From positions 1-15,872 of the forward strand of contig DALTWQ010000025.1 in the NCBI GenBank assembly GCA_029987025.1: a DNA stretch of 15,872 nucleotides. The letters are read 5' to 3'. This stretch comes from Methanocorpusculum sp. (GTDB lineage Archaea; Halobacteriota; Methanomicrobia; Methanomicrobiales; Methanocorpusculaceae). The position numbers and the translations under genes were made by a program. Below, piece after piece: positions 7,170-13,551 of the stretch (position 1 is the stretch's first letter; each line of letters begins with the position of its first letter). The notes under the pieces are model-generated. The model ran no database searches. It saw only the letters and a program-made list of their open reading frames with translations, and was not told the DNA's origin.

Positions 7170-8450
7170 ATGGCTGAACTGAAGTATGATAAAAACGGGC
7201 GCCTGCTCTTTACCAAGGAGATGGCAAAGGAGTACACCATTTTAGCTCCTGAGATGCTTCCGGTAACGGCCGGTATGCTGATTAAGCTGATGCAGTTCGA
7301 AGGCGGCTATCATGCAATAGAACTCCTGACAAATCAGGACAGAAAGGTTATCGAGACCGGTCTTAAGTATGTACATAACGATATGTGCTATCCGGCAATT
7401 CTGTCCATTGGTCAGCTTGTCGAGGCGGTTGAGTCCGGACGCTATGATAAGCACAAGGTTGCTTTGATGATTACCCAGTCCGGCGGAGGATGCCGTGCAT
7501 CGAACTATCTCTATCTCTTACGAAAGGCTCTGCAGCGTGCAGGTCTTGAGTATGTGCCTGTGATATCCTTAAACTTAAGCAGTCTGGATAAACAGCCCGG
7601 ATTTAAGGTCACTCTCCGTCTTGCTCTTCGAGCTGTCTTTGCAATGATGTATGGAGATCTGCTGGTAAATCTCGGAAACCAGTGCAGACCCTACGAAGTC
7701 CACGCAGGTGAAACAGACGCTCTGATTTCTTCGTGGATGGAGAAGATTATCGACCTCTTTTCGAAAGGAAAAGGCATCTGGTTTGAACCGATGCGTCAGC
7801 TGATGAAAGAGATTATTGCCGACTTTAAAAAGATTGAGTGCGACCGTTCCGTTCAAAAGCCGCGTGTGGGTGTGGTGGGCGAAATCTATGTGAAGTACTC
7901 TCCGTTCGGAAACAATAATCTGGAGGCGTTTCTCTTAAAGGAAGGGGCCGAGGTTGTTGTGCCGGGCGTTACCGACTTCCTTCTCTTCAAAGGAAACAAC
8001 AGATACGTTGATGTGGATTTGTACGGAGGAAGCCGCATCAAAAAGGCTGCCATGTGGTGTTATCAGTGGTTTATCTGCAGATGTCAGGATATTATGATTG
8101 AGGAGATTGAAGCTGACGGATTTTTCCGTGCGCCGTGTCACTTCAGAGATTTAGAGGAACTGGTCAAAGGATACCTCGGCTGCGGAAATAAGATGGGTGA
8201 AGGCTGGCTTCTCACGGCAGAGATGCTTGAGCTGATTCACTCCGGCACAAATAATATTGTCTGTACGCAGCCGTTCGGCTGTCTGCCGAACCATGTCGCA
8301 GGAAAGGGCATGATGAGAAAGATTAAGGATGATTATCCGCACTCGAATATCGTTGCAGTTGATTATGACCCGGGAGCAACAAAGATTAATCAGGAAAACA
8401 GAATCAAGCTGATGATGGCAAACGCTGCCCGGATGAAGAAGGAATCCTGA
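7170..8450 (+). CDS. HgdB/COG3581-like cysteine-rich partner of the activase (2-hydroxyacyl-CoA dehydratase family)
   Basis: A 426-aa protein related to the iron-sulfur subunits that receive electrons from HgdC-type activases. In many bacteria this module is fused to, or lies beside, the twin activase and DUF2229 parts; here it is a separate gene. Eleven cysteines are visible, including C73 in NDMCYP, C108 in SGGGCRASNY, C172, C297/C303/C305, C338, and C365 and C371 in VCTQPFGCLPNH. The last segment (about 363-380) is the most family-like. Several of these could ligate a [4Fe-4S] or double-cubane cluster, but I cannot assign which. No dehydratase or CoA-transferase gene accompanies it, so action on an acyl-CoA is not shown. 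It could instead be a double-cubane type ATP-dependent reductase. Assignment to the family is firm, the reaction is not. Confidence 0.85.
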   Translation: MAELKYDKNGRLLFTKEMAKEYTILAPEMLPVTAGMLIKLMQFEGGYHAIELLTNQDRKVIETGLKYVHNDMCYPAILSIGQLVEAVESGRYDKHKVALMITQSGGGCRASNYLYLLRKALQRAGLEYVPVISLNLSSLDKQPGFKVTLRLALRAVFAMMYGDLLVNLGNQCRPYEVHAGETDALISSWMEKIIDLFSKGKGIWFEPMRQLMKEIIADFKKIECDRSVQKPRVGVVGEIYVKYSPFGNNNLEAFLLKEGAEVVVPGVTDFLLFKGNNRYVDVDLYGGSRIKKAAMWCYQWFICRCQDIMIEEIEADGFFRAPCHFRDLEELVKGYLGCGNKMGEGWLLTAEMLELIHSGTNNIVCTQPFGCLPNHVAGKGMMRKIKDDYPHSNIVAVDYDPGATKINQENRIKLMMANAARMKKES

Positions 8451-8483
8451 AGGCTGCTGTTTTTTGCAGTGATTCATCCTCTT

Positions 8484-8530
8484 CTTTCATCCGGAATCCG
8501 GTGAAGATGCAGGGGAAAAATATTTTTTCT
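8484..8530 (+). terminator. Terminator of the activase operon
   Basis: A stem TTCA(T)CCGG / CCGGTGAA with an AAT loop and one bulged T (8486-8505) is followed by TATTTTTTCTCT (8521-8530). A separate T-run (8460-8465), in a short CTGC/GCAG hairpin, lies ten bases after the stop codon. Either or both could end the transcript. Confidence 0.5.
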
Positions 8531-8534
8531 CTGG

Positions 8535-8810
8535 TTTGGATAGCACACTGAAATTTCTGCTATCCAAATTTAAGTCTTAATTCTGCCTTCTTTTGTCTAA
8601 ATAACCTCATATATCCCTATCTCTAAAAAGTTGGATAGCAGATTTCAAAAGTGTAGTTAAAGAATTGTCATATATCACTATATCAAAAAGAGTTTTTGAA
8701 AAGTGCTATCCAACTTATTCGGGAAGTCCATAAATACTGCTTAATTCGTGAAACAACCCTCAATTCAGCCTTGAAAAGTTGGATAGCAGACTTTTCATTC
8801 TCCTATCCGG
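8535..8810. repeat. Array of six TTGGATAGCA sites in alternating orientation
   Basis: Cores are at 8536-8545 (+), 8558-8567 (-), 8631-8640 (+), 8704-8713 (-), 8779-8788 (+) and a degenerate copy at 8801-8810 (-). Spacers are 12, 63, 63, 65 and 12 bases. The first two form a perfect 11-bp inverted repeat with a 12-base loop. The third and fourth form a perfect 13-bp inverted repeat, AAGTTGGATAGCA against its complement, that continues imperfectly into TTTCAAAA. A looser consensus is AAGTTGGATAGCAGA followed by TTTCA. A separate 61-bp-spaced direct repeat, TCATATATCnCTAT, occurs at 8607 and 8668. No ORF of note crosses the region. The regular spacing suggests protein-binding sites or a structured RNA. 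Confidence 0.8.
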
Positions 8811-8962
8811 TTATTCTGGTTGTAATTATTCAGCCATGCACTTTTTTTATTTTATCTGTGATGTGAGCATTCATTTTTCGATTCCGGAGTTTATTCGCCG
8901 GTTAATTTTCCCCTGTGCTTCTATTCAGTAACCGTACAGAACTCACCCCTTACGCTTCAACA
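8811..8962. other. Remaining gene-free sequence before the TrpR-like gene
   Basis: AT-rich intergenic DNA with one T-run (about 8842-8848). I see no RNA gene, ORF with a start signal, or further copy of the site array. With the array and terminator before it, this completes the gene-free stretch 8451-9009. Confidence 0.5.
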
Positions 8963-8975
8963 CTTTTAATATGAT
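8963..8975 (+). promoter_or_regulatory. TATA-like element of the TrpR-like gene
   Basis: CTTTTAATATGAT lies about 40 bases before the ATG at 9010. Transcription would start near 8995, giving a leader of about 15 bases with no Shine-Dalgarno sequence. This is a pattern match only. Confidence 0.35.
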
Positions 8976-9009
8976 AAAGTGATAAACAATTAAACATACT
9001 TTCTCTATC

Positions 9010-9318
9010 ATGACAATATCTCTGCCTGTACCTGAAAAAGAACTGAAGCTTCTTCTTGACGCCCTCATCTCTCTTAAAACCGAAGAAGAGTGCGCTGCAT
9101 TCTTAGAGGATGCTTTCACCATCAAAGAAATTCAGGATATTGCACAGCGTCTTGAGGTTGCATCCCTTCTTGCAAACAAAAAAAGTTATCAGGAAATTTC
9201 GAAAGAGACCGGTGCAAGTACGGCAACCATCAGCAGAGTAAACCGCTGTCTTACCTACGGAAGCAACGGATACCGTCTTGTATTAGACCGTCTGAACCGG
9301 AAAGACAAATCAGAATAA
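9010..9318 (+). CDS. TrpR-like DNA-binding protein, YerC/YecD family
   Basis: A 102-aa all-helical protein of the Trp-repressor superfamily, matching the YerC/YecD type in length and in the segment FTIKEIQDIAQRLEVASLL (36-54). The helix-turn-helix lies at about 59-80, SYQEISKETGASTATISRVN, with the recognition helix in its second half. Family members are DNA-binding regulators, and most targets are unknown. The true TrpR tryptophan pocket cannot be judged by eye, so it should not be called trpR. It sits directly upstream, on the same strand, of an amino-acid ABC importer and directly downstream of the alternating site array, so control of either is plausible. There is no clear ribosome-binding site before the ATG, and no upstream in-frame start with one. 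Confidence 0.88.
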   Translation: MTISLPVPEKELKLLLDALISLKTEEECAAFLEDAFTIKEIQDIAQRLEVASLLANKKSYQEISKETGASTATISRVNRCLTYGSNGYRLVLDRLNRKDKSE

Positions 9319-9336
9319 GCCCCTTTCGGCAGTGTG

Positions 9337-9391
9337 TCAGGTGATACTCTTATCTGATATTCTGAGACCGGTGGAACTGTGGTTTCACTGG
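9337..9391 (+). other. Two stem-loops between the TrpR-like gene and the importer
   Basis: TCAGGTGA and TTATCTGA (9337-9357) can pair over 8 bp with two G-U pairs and a 5-base loop. CCGGTGGAAC and GTTTCACTGG (9368-9391) can pair over 10 bp with two G-U pairs around a TGTG loop. Together with the following terminator-like stem they form a structured region within 148 bases. It could be the 3' end of one transcript or a regulatory leader of the next. Confidence 0.4.
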
Positions 9392-9407
9392 GGTGTGCTG
9401 TATCTTT

Positions 9408-9432
9408 AGGGACTTCGTGTGTATCCCTTTTT
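9408..9432 (+). terminator. Weak terminator or attenuator before the binding-protein gene
   Basis: AGGGA and TCCCT flank an 11-base loop, and the second arm runs straight into TTTTT. The stem is only 5 bp, so this is weak alone. Its position, just 18 bases before the Shine-Dalgarno sequence of the importer's first gene, makes attenuation or simple termination of the TrpR-like transcript possible. Confidence 0.3.
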
Positions 9433-9466
9433 CAGCAAATCAACCTGAACTTGGAGTTTGAAAAAC

Positions 9467-10258
9467 ATGAACAAGAAAATTATCCTTGGAGCCCTGAGCC
9501 TCCTTGTAATCTTTGCCGTTATTCTTTCCGCAGGATGTGTCGGAAGTGACGACAAAAAGACCTATGTCGTAGGTATCGATGTATATGAGCCGTACTCCTG
9601 GACTAACGAGAATGGAGAAATTGTCGGATTCGATGTCGACTGCATGAAATGGATTGCAGAAAAAGAAGGCTATGACGTAACCTTCGATTACATCGACTGG
9701 GATGCACTTGCAACCTACCTCCAGACCGGAAAACGCGATATCATCTGCTCCGGACTTTCCATCACCCCTGACCGTGCAGAAGTAATTGACTTCTCCGACC
9801 CGTACTGGGTAATCAGTATCGATGCAGTATCTCTTGCCGGAAAGGACTACACCATGGATCAGTTCTACAACGGCGATCTTAAGATTGGTGTCCAGGCAGG
9901 ATGTTCTGCATACGAAGGCCTTGAGGACTACCTCGGAGAAGCACTCTATGCACAGATGAAGAAGGACGGCAAGATTGTTGATACCTACTCTACCTTCGCA
10001 CTCTCCATGCAGGACTTAAAGAACGAACGTGTTGATGTTGTTATCTTCGACAGCGCCGGAATTAAGACCCAGATTGACAACAACCCCGGAGTCTTTGAAC
10101 TTGTCGGAACGGTTAAGGATACCGAAGAACTCTTTGCAGCAGCAGTCAAGAAAGGAAACACTGAACTTCTTTCCAAATTAAACGACGGCTATGCAAAACT
10201 TATGGCATCTGACGACTGGGACAAACTGGTTGAAAAGTACGGACTTGTAACTGAATAA
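9467..10258 (+). CDS. Polar amino acid ABC transporter, substrate-binding lipoprotein (SBP family 3)
   Basis: A 263-aa binding protein that captures an amino acid outside the cell and hands it to the membrane permeases. A lipoprotein-like signal runs MNKKIILGA to the lipobox LSAGC, with the lipidated C24. The mature part begins with the typical strand YVVGIDVYEPYSW and GEIVGFDVD (50-58). SITPDRAEVIDFSDPY (98-113) contains the conserved R103 that usually binds the ligand carboxylate, and D195 in VVIFD is a likely ligand to the amino group. The ligand cannot be named from sequence alone. TTGGAG (9451-9456) is ten bases before the ATG at 9467; an in-frame TTG at 9458 is too close to that site and is rejected. 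First gene of the importer cluster, followed by a T-run that probably limits read-through. Confidence 0.93.
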   Translation: MNKKIILGALSLLVIFAVILSAGCVGSDDKKTYVVGIDVYEPYSWTNENGEIVGFDVDCMKWIAEKEGYDVTFDYIDWDALATYLQTGKRDIICSGLSITPDRAEVIDFSDPYWVISIDAVSLAGKDYTMDQFYNGDLKIGVQAGCSAYEGLEDYLGEALYAQMKKDGKIVDTYSTFALSMQDLKNERVDVVIFDSAGIKTQIDNNPGVFELVGTVKDTEELFAAAVKKGNTELLSKLNDGYAKLMASDDWDKLVEKYGLVTE

Positions 10259-10271
10259 ACCAATTTCAACC

Positions 10272-10280
10272 TATTTTTTT
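10272..10280 (+). terminator. U-tract after the binding-protein gene
   Basis: TATTTTTTT begins 13 bases after the stop codon, with no convincing stem before it. A partial stop here would give more binding protein than permease and ATPase, as is common for such importers. Confidence 0.4.
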
Positions 10281-10297
10281 AGTTCGTTTCTGAATCT

Positions 10298-10310
10298 GAA
10301 AAAATAAATG
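10298..10310 (+). promoter_or_regulatory. TATA-like element before the first permease gene
   Basis: GAAAAAATAAATG lies about 50 bases before the ATG at 10356. It could drive the permease-ATPase-permease genes separately from the binding protein. The region is generally A-rich, so the match is not strong. Confidence 0.3.
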
Positions 10311-10355
10311 TAAAAATCTGAACAGAAGTATTTCACCGGACTGCAGAAAAATACC

Positions 10356-11027
10356 ATGTTAGATATATCCGTAGTAACTGATTCATTCGGCTACCTCTTA
10401 GGGGGCGTACTCGTCACCCTGGAACTGGTAGGTGCATCTCTCCTTCTCGGATTCGTGCTTGGTATTCTTCTGACGGTAGGTCAGGTCTATGGTCCTAAAC
10501 CCCTTCGCGGCTTTATTGCCTTCTATGTGTGGTTCTTCAGAGGCCTTCCGAACCTGATTCTGCTGTTCCTGTTCTACTTTGTATTCCTTCCGACTCTGCC
10601 TGTATTCCTGATTGCAATTATCGTTCTCGGAATGCGCAGCGCGGCATACCAGTCGCAGATTTTTCGCGGAGTCATTGAAAATTTATCCGAGGGGCAGACT
10701 CTTGCAGCACGCTCTCTTGGTATGACAAAATGGCAGACAATCCGATACATCATCATCCCGCAGACCATGCGGCTTTCACTTCCTTCGTGGGCAAACGAGT
10801 ATCCGGTTCTTTTAACTGATTCAGCAGTAGCATCAGCAATTGGTGTAACTGAACTTCTGACACGTACCGGATTTCGCGTTGCAGCAACAGGAAATGCAAT
10901 GGCGCTGTATCTTGCCTGCGCAGTAATCTTTATTCTCTTAAATTACGGCGGAATGCTTCTGATTCAGAAAATCGAGGAACGGGTGAGAATACCCGGCTTC
11001 GGCAATAACGAGTGTGAGCAGATATGA
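10356..11027 (+). CDS. Polar amino acid ABC transporter permease (HisM/GlnP type), first of two
   Basis: A 223-aa inner-membrane permease with about five hydrophobic segments (roughly 12-42, 56-78, 83-100, 150-166 and 180-203). The cytoplasmic EAA loop that docks the ATPase is seen in SEGQTLAARSLGMTKWQTI (111-129), followed by RYIIIPQ. It is typical in length for the family. The neighbouring second permease differs in sequence but shares AARSLGMTK in the same loop, so the pair probably forms a heterodimeric channel. The gene ends with an ATGA overlap into the ATPase gene, implying coupled translation. No good ribosome-binding site precedes the ATG, but no better start is near. Confidence 0.92.
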   Translation: MLDISVVTDSFGYLLGGVLVTLELVGASLLLGFVLGILLTVGQVYGPKPLRGFIAFYVWFFRGLPNLILLFLFYFVFLPTLPVFLIAIIVLGMRSAAYQSQIFRGVIENLSEGQTLAARSLGMTKWQTIRYIIIPQTMRLSLPSWANEYPVLLTDSAVASAIGVTELLTRTGFRVAATGNAMALYLACAVIFILLNYGGMLLIQKIEERVRIPGFGNNECEQI

Positions 11028-11767
11028 GTGATGTTCCTGTCCTTCGTGTAGAAAATATCTCAAAACAGTATGGAGACCTTCAGGTCTTGAAAAACATCTC
11101 CTTTGAGGTGAAAAAAGGGGACAAGATGGTTTTTATCGGCCCGTCCGGAACCGGAAAATCAACGCTTCTCAGATGTATTAATCAGCTGACAGAACCTGAC
11201 TCCGGATTTGTGTATCTCAACGGAGAAGAGATTGTACACTCCGGACAGAAGATTAATGAGTACCGTCAGAAAATGGGCATGGTCTTCCAGAACTTCAATC
11301 TCTTTGACCATTTAACAGCAGTAAGAAATGTAGAACTCGCACTGCTGAAAGTTAAAAAGATGGATAAAGCAGAGGCACGCAAAAAAGCAATGTTTGAACT
11401 GGAACGTGTCGGCATGGCAGACCGTGCTGATTATTATCCGGCGCAGCTTTCCGGAGGTCAGGCGCAGCGTGTCTCTATCGCACGTGCTCTTGCTATGGAC
11501 CCTGAGATTATGCTTTTCGACGAGCCGACATCAGCTCTTGACCCTGAACTTAAACGTGAGGTAATGGAGGTTATGCGCAAGCTTGCAGAGCAGGGTATGA
11601 CCTGTATTGTGGTTACGCATGAGATGAAGTTTGCAACCTCGTTTGCGTCAGAGATTTTCCTGATGGAAAAAGGTGAAGTCGTTGAACACGGAGTTCCTGC
11701 TGATATTCCGACCAGCCCGAACTTTAAGAGAATGCGCGAATTTATGGGCGCATACACCGAGGAGTAA
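11024..11767 (+). CDS. Polar amino acid ABC transporter ATP-binding protein (GlnQ/HisP type)
   Basis: A 247-aa ATPase that powers the importer from the cytoplasmic side. All family motifs are intact: Walker A GPSGTGKST (39-47), Q-loop Q89 in VFQNFNLF, signature LSGGQ (142-146), Walker B MLFDEP with catalytic E167, D-loop SALD (170-173) and switch H199 in VVTHEM. Length and layout match GlnQ. Its ATG overlaps the stop of the first permease by four bases, and GAGGAG at its own 3' end serves the second permease. The order with an ATPase between two permeases indicates one transcription unit. Confidence 0.96.
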   Translation: MSDVPVLRVENISKQYGDLQVLKNISFEVKKGDKMVFIGPSGTGKSTLLRCINQLTEPDSGFVYLNGEEIVHSGQKINEYRQKMGMVFQNFNLFDHLTAVRNVELALLKVKKMDKAEARKKAMFELERVGMADRADYYPAQLSGGQAQRVSIARALAMDPEIMLFDEPTSALDPELKREVMEVMRKLAEQGMTCIVVTHEMKFATSFASEIFLMEKGEVVEHGVPADIPTSPNFKRMREFMGAYTEE

Positions 11768-11773
11768 AATCAG

Positions 11774-12556
11774 ATGACAGACGGCAGTGTTGTAGGTGAA
11801 GCAGTTTCTGAAGCACTGTCAGGTTTCATCCGGACCGACCCCGAGTTCTGGATACAGGTTCTTCTTCCGGCTCTCGGTCAGGGTTTTCTGGTAACTCTGC
11901 TCTTAATCGTATGCGTTGCCCCGCTCGGTCTTCTTGCAGGAATTCTGGTTGCGGCCTGCCGCGTCTATGCGCCGAAGCCGTTTTCATTCCTTGCGAAACT
12001 CTATGTTATCTTCTTCAGAGGATGTCCGCTCCTGGTTCTTCTCTTCATCCTCTACTTCGGACTTCCCTCAATCGGCATTTTACTGGAAGGATTTACTGCA
12101 GCGGTTATTGGTTTTGTTCTCTGCAACTCGGCATACAACTCTGAATATATCCGCGGTGCGCTTCAGTCAATTAAAAGCGGTCAGATGATTGCAGCACGTT
12201 CACTTGGTATGACAAAGATGCAGGCAATCATTTACGTCATAATTCCGCAGGCGATGAGGCGTGCTATTCCCGGAGTTTCCAATGAGTTCATCTACATGAT
12301 TAAGTACACATCTCTTGCGTACTTTGTAACAGTCGTTGAGATGACCATGGCTGCGAAGATAATTGCGATGCATTATCTGGCGTTTATTGAGGCGTTCGGA
12401 CTTGTGGCATTATTCTATCTTGGACTTGTCTCTCTTGCAACATTCTTTGTCAACCGGCTTGAAAAGAAACTTGCCATCCCCGGATTTTCGGCAGTGAAGG
12501 TAAAAGACCCGCCGTTCAGGCTGAAGAAAAAGAATATCGCTTTGAAGATAAAGTAG
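11774..12556 (+). CDS. Polar amino acid ABC transporter permease, second of two
   Basis: A 260-aa membrane permease, partner of the first. Hydrophobic segments lie at about 35-62, 76-97, 103-120, 178-200 and 203-225. The EAA loop is KSGQMIAARSLGMTKMQAI (134-152), then YVIIPQ. The N-terminus is about 22 residues longer than in the first permease, and the C-terminus has a basic tail (239-260) rich in Lys. Start ATG at 11774 has GAGGAG (11759-11764), which overlaps the ATPase stop region, nine bases upstream. Two different permeases in one importer is common in the PAAT family. Confidence 0.92.
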   Translation: MTDGSVVGEAVSEALSGFIRTDPEFWIQVLLPALGQGFLVTLLLIVCVAPLGLLAGILVAACRVYAPKPFSFLAKLYVIFFRGCPLLVLLFILYFGLPSIGILLEGFTAAVIGFVLCNSAYNSEYIRGALQSIKSGQMIAARSLGMTKMQAIIYVIIPQAMRRAIPGVSNEFIYMIKYTSLAYFVTVVEMTMAAKIIAMHYLAFIEAFGLVALFYLGLVSLATFFVNRLEKKLAIPGFSAVKVKDPPFRLKKKNIALKIK

Positions 12557-12568
12557 GGGTATTCTCCT

Positions 12569-12583
12569 GCTTTTCTTTTTTTT
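12569..12583 (+). terminator. U-tract terminator of the importer genes
   Basis: GCTTTTCTTTTTTTT begins 12 bases after the last importer stop codon and contains runs of four and eight T. There is no strong stem before it. This fits archaeal U-tract termination facing the convergent MerR gene. Confidence 0.55.
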
Positions 12584-12605
12584 GGAAATCTGTTCTGTTT
12601 GTTTG

Positions 12606-12634
12606 AAAAAGTGTGATGAGTGATTTCTCACTCA
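12606..12634 (-). terminator. Terminator of the MerR-type gene
   Basis: On the minus strand TGAGTGA and TCACTCA pair over 7 bp around a 4-base loop (12617-12634), followed by TCACAC and then TTTTT (12610-12606). It lies just beyond the MerR-type stop codon. Confidence 0.5.
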
Positions 12635-12654
12635 CCGTAGGCATTTGTCTATTC

Positions 12655-13461
12655 TTATTTATCTGCAGAATCTACCGGAACCTGAATCTCGGTAAGCCAG
12701 TCATCCGGCGACTCTTTATTCCAGATGCCGTCGATGTATGATTCACGCGGGACATCACAGCAGACATATCCGTTGTCCTCAATCCACTTCATGACGTACG
12801 CATACGCTGAGCCTATCGATTCATATGGTCCTTTGTGCAGAATCGATGCGACTTTTACCGCGGGAATGGTTTTGAAGATGATATCATCTACCGGCGTTCC
12901 CGCCTCTTCAACCGCCTGGCAGTACTCTGCAGTAATATCAGTTTCGCGGTATTCACAGTCGAGATATCTGCAGAAGCAGTAGTCCGGAACAACACATTTC
13001 AGCGTCGGATTTACTGCTGCAAGTTTTGCTCCGGTTTTTGGAATTTCCTGCATCATATCACTGTATGCGTTGAGGTGCATTGTTCTGGAATAGACGATGT
13101 ATTCCGGAATTTCTTTGATGGTTACTGAATAAATCATTTGTCGTGTTCCTCCCAGCAGAAAATCAATGCGGGATATCTGTGATACTGTTTCGGCTGCAGC
13201 CTGCTGAAGTTCTTTTTTCTTTTTCTTCAGAATAGCAGCTGAGTCTGCACCGGCCAGTATCTCACGGATGCCGCTGATAGAAATGCCTGCTTCGCGCAGT
13301 TCCTGGATTTTGTACAACTGCAGGAGCTGAGCTGTTGTGTAGTAACGGTATCCGGTAACGATATCTGTTTTTTCCGGTGTCAGCAGATTTTTTTCAGCAT
13401 AGTATCTGAGTGTTTTTACTGTTGTCCTGCTTATCCTCGAAAATTCTCCGATGCGGTACAT
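12655..13461 (-). CDS. MerR-family regulator with GyrI-like effector-binding domain
   Basis: A 268-aa transcription regulator. Residues 1-70 form the MerR winged helix, with YRIGEFSRISRTTVKTLRYY at the start and GYRYYTTAQL (37-46) in the wing. A lysine-rich linker helix (about 75-105) follows. Residues about 111-265 form a GyrI/AraC-type effector domain; it opens with IYSVTIKEIPEY and ends with GIWNKESPDDWLTEIQVPV, the strand that carries the family's conserved glutamate. Such BmrR-like proteins bind small molecules and usually control export or detoxification genes. Seven cysteines lie in the effector domain (156, 162, 164, 169, 181, 234, 235), which is unusual. No pump or enzyme gene is adjacent, so the target is not evident. 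A TATA element with a dyad lies about 30 bases upstream, leaving a very short leader. Confidence 0.88.
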   Translation of the reverse strand: MYRIGEFSRISRTTVKTLRYYAEKNLLTPEKTDIVTGYRYYTTAQLLQLYKIQELREAGISISGIREILAGADSAAILKKKKKELQQAAAETVSQISRIDFLLGGTRQMIYSVTIKEIPEYIVYSRTMHLNAYSDMMQEIPKTGAKLAAVNPTLKCVVPDYCFCRYLDCEYRETDITAEYCQAVEEAGTPVDDIIFKTIPAVKVASILHKGPYESIGSAYAYVMKWIEDNGYVCCDVPRESYIDGIWNKESPDDWLTEIQVPVDSADK

Positions 13462-13487
13462 ATCACACTTACCTGTGGGTTTTGCTC

Positions 13488-13506
13488 TGACTTATAAGGG
13501 CAGTCA
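13488..13506 (-). promoter_or_regulatory. TATA element within a TGACT dyad upstream of the MerR-type gene
   Basis: TGACT and AGTCA arms are separated by nine bases, giving a 19-bp dyad. On the minus strand the spacer and arm include CCTTATAAGTC, a TATA-like element about 33 bases before the ATG. A MerR dimer bound there could control its own gene. The arms are short, so chance remains possible. Confidence 0.4.
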
Positions 13507-13549
13507 TCTCCTCTTAGGGGAGACTTTTGTATCTGATGATTAAAAAAAG
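13507..13549 (-). terminator. Terminator region after dnaJ
   Basis: Right after the dnaJ stop the minus strand reads TTCTTTTTTTAATC. About 25 bases further on, TCTCC and GGAGA arms form a stem-loop of up to 7 bp with one G-U pair (13507-13523). The T-run alone may suffice in archaea. It separates the chaperone operon from the MerR-type gene on the same strand. Confidence 0.5.
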
Positions 13550-13551
13550 AA

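Noticed and set aside
8535..8810. Replication origin recognition boxes
   Set aside because: No cdc6/orc1 gene is in the window, and the core does not match the archaeal ORB sequences I know.
8451..9009. tRNA or known small RNA in the long intergenic region
   Set aside because: No cloverleaf arms, TψC-like box or CCA-type end was seen, and the inverted repeats are explained by the site array and terminator.
9458..9466. TTG start of the binding protein
   Set aside because: It is only one base from the ribosome-binding site; the ATG at 9467 is properly spaced and begins a normal signal peptide.
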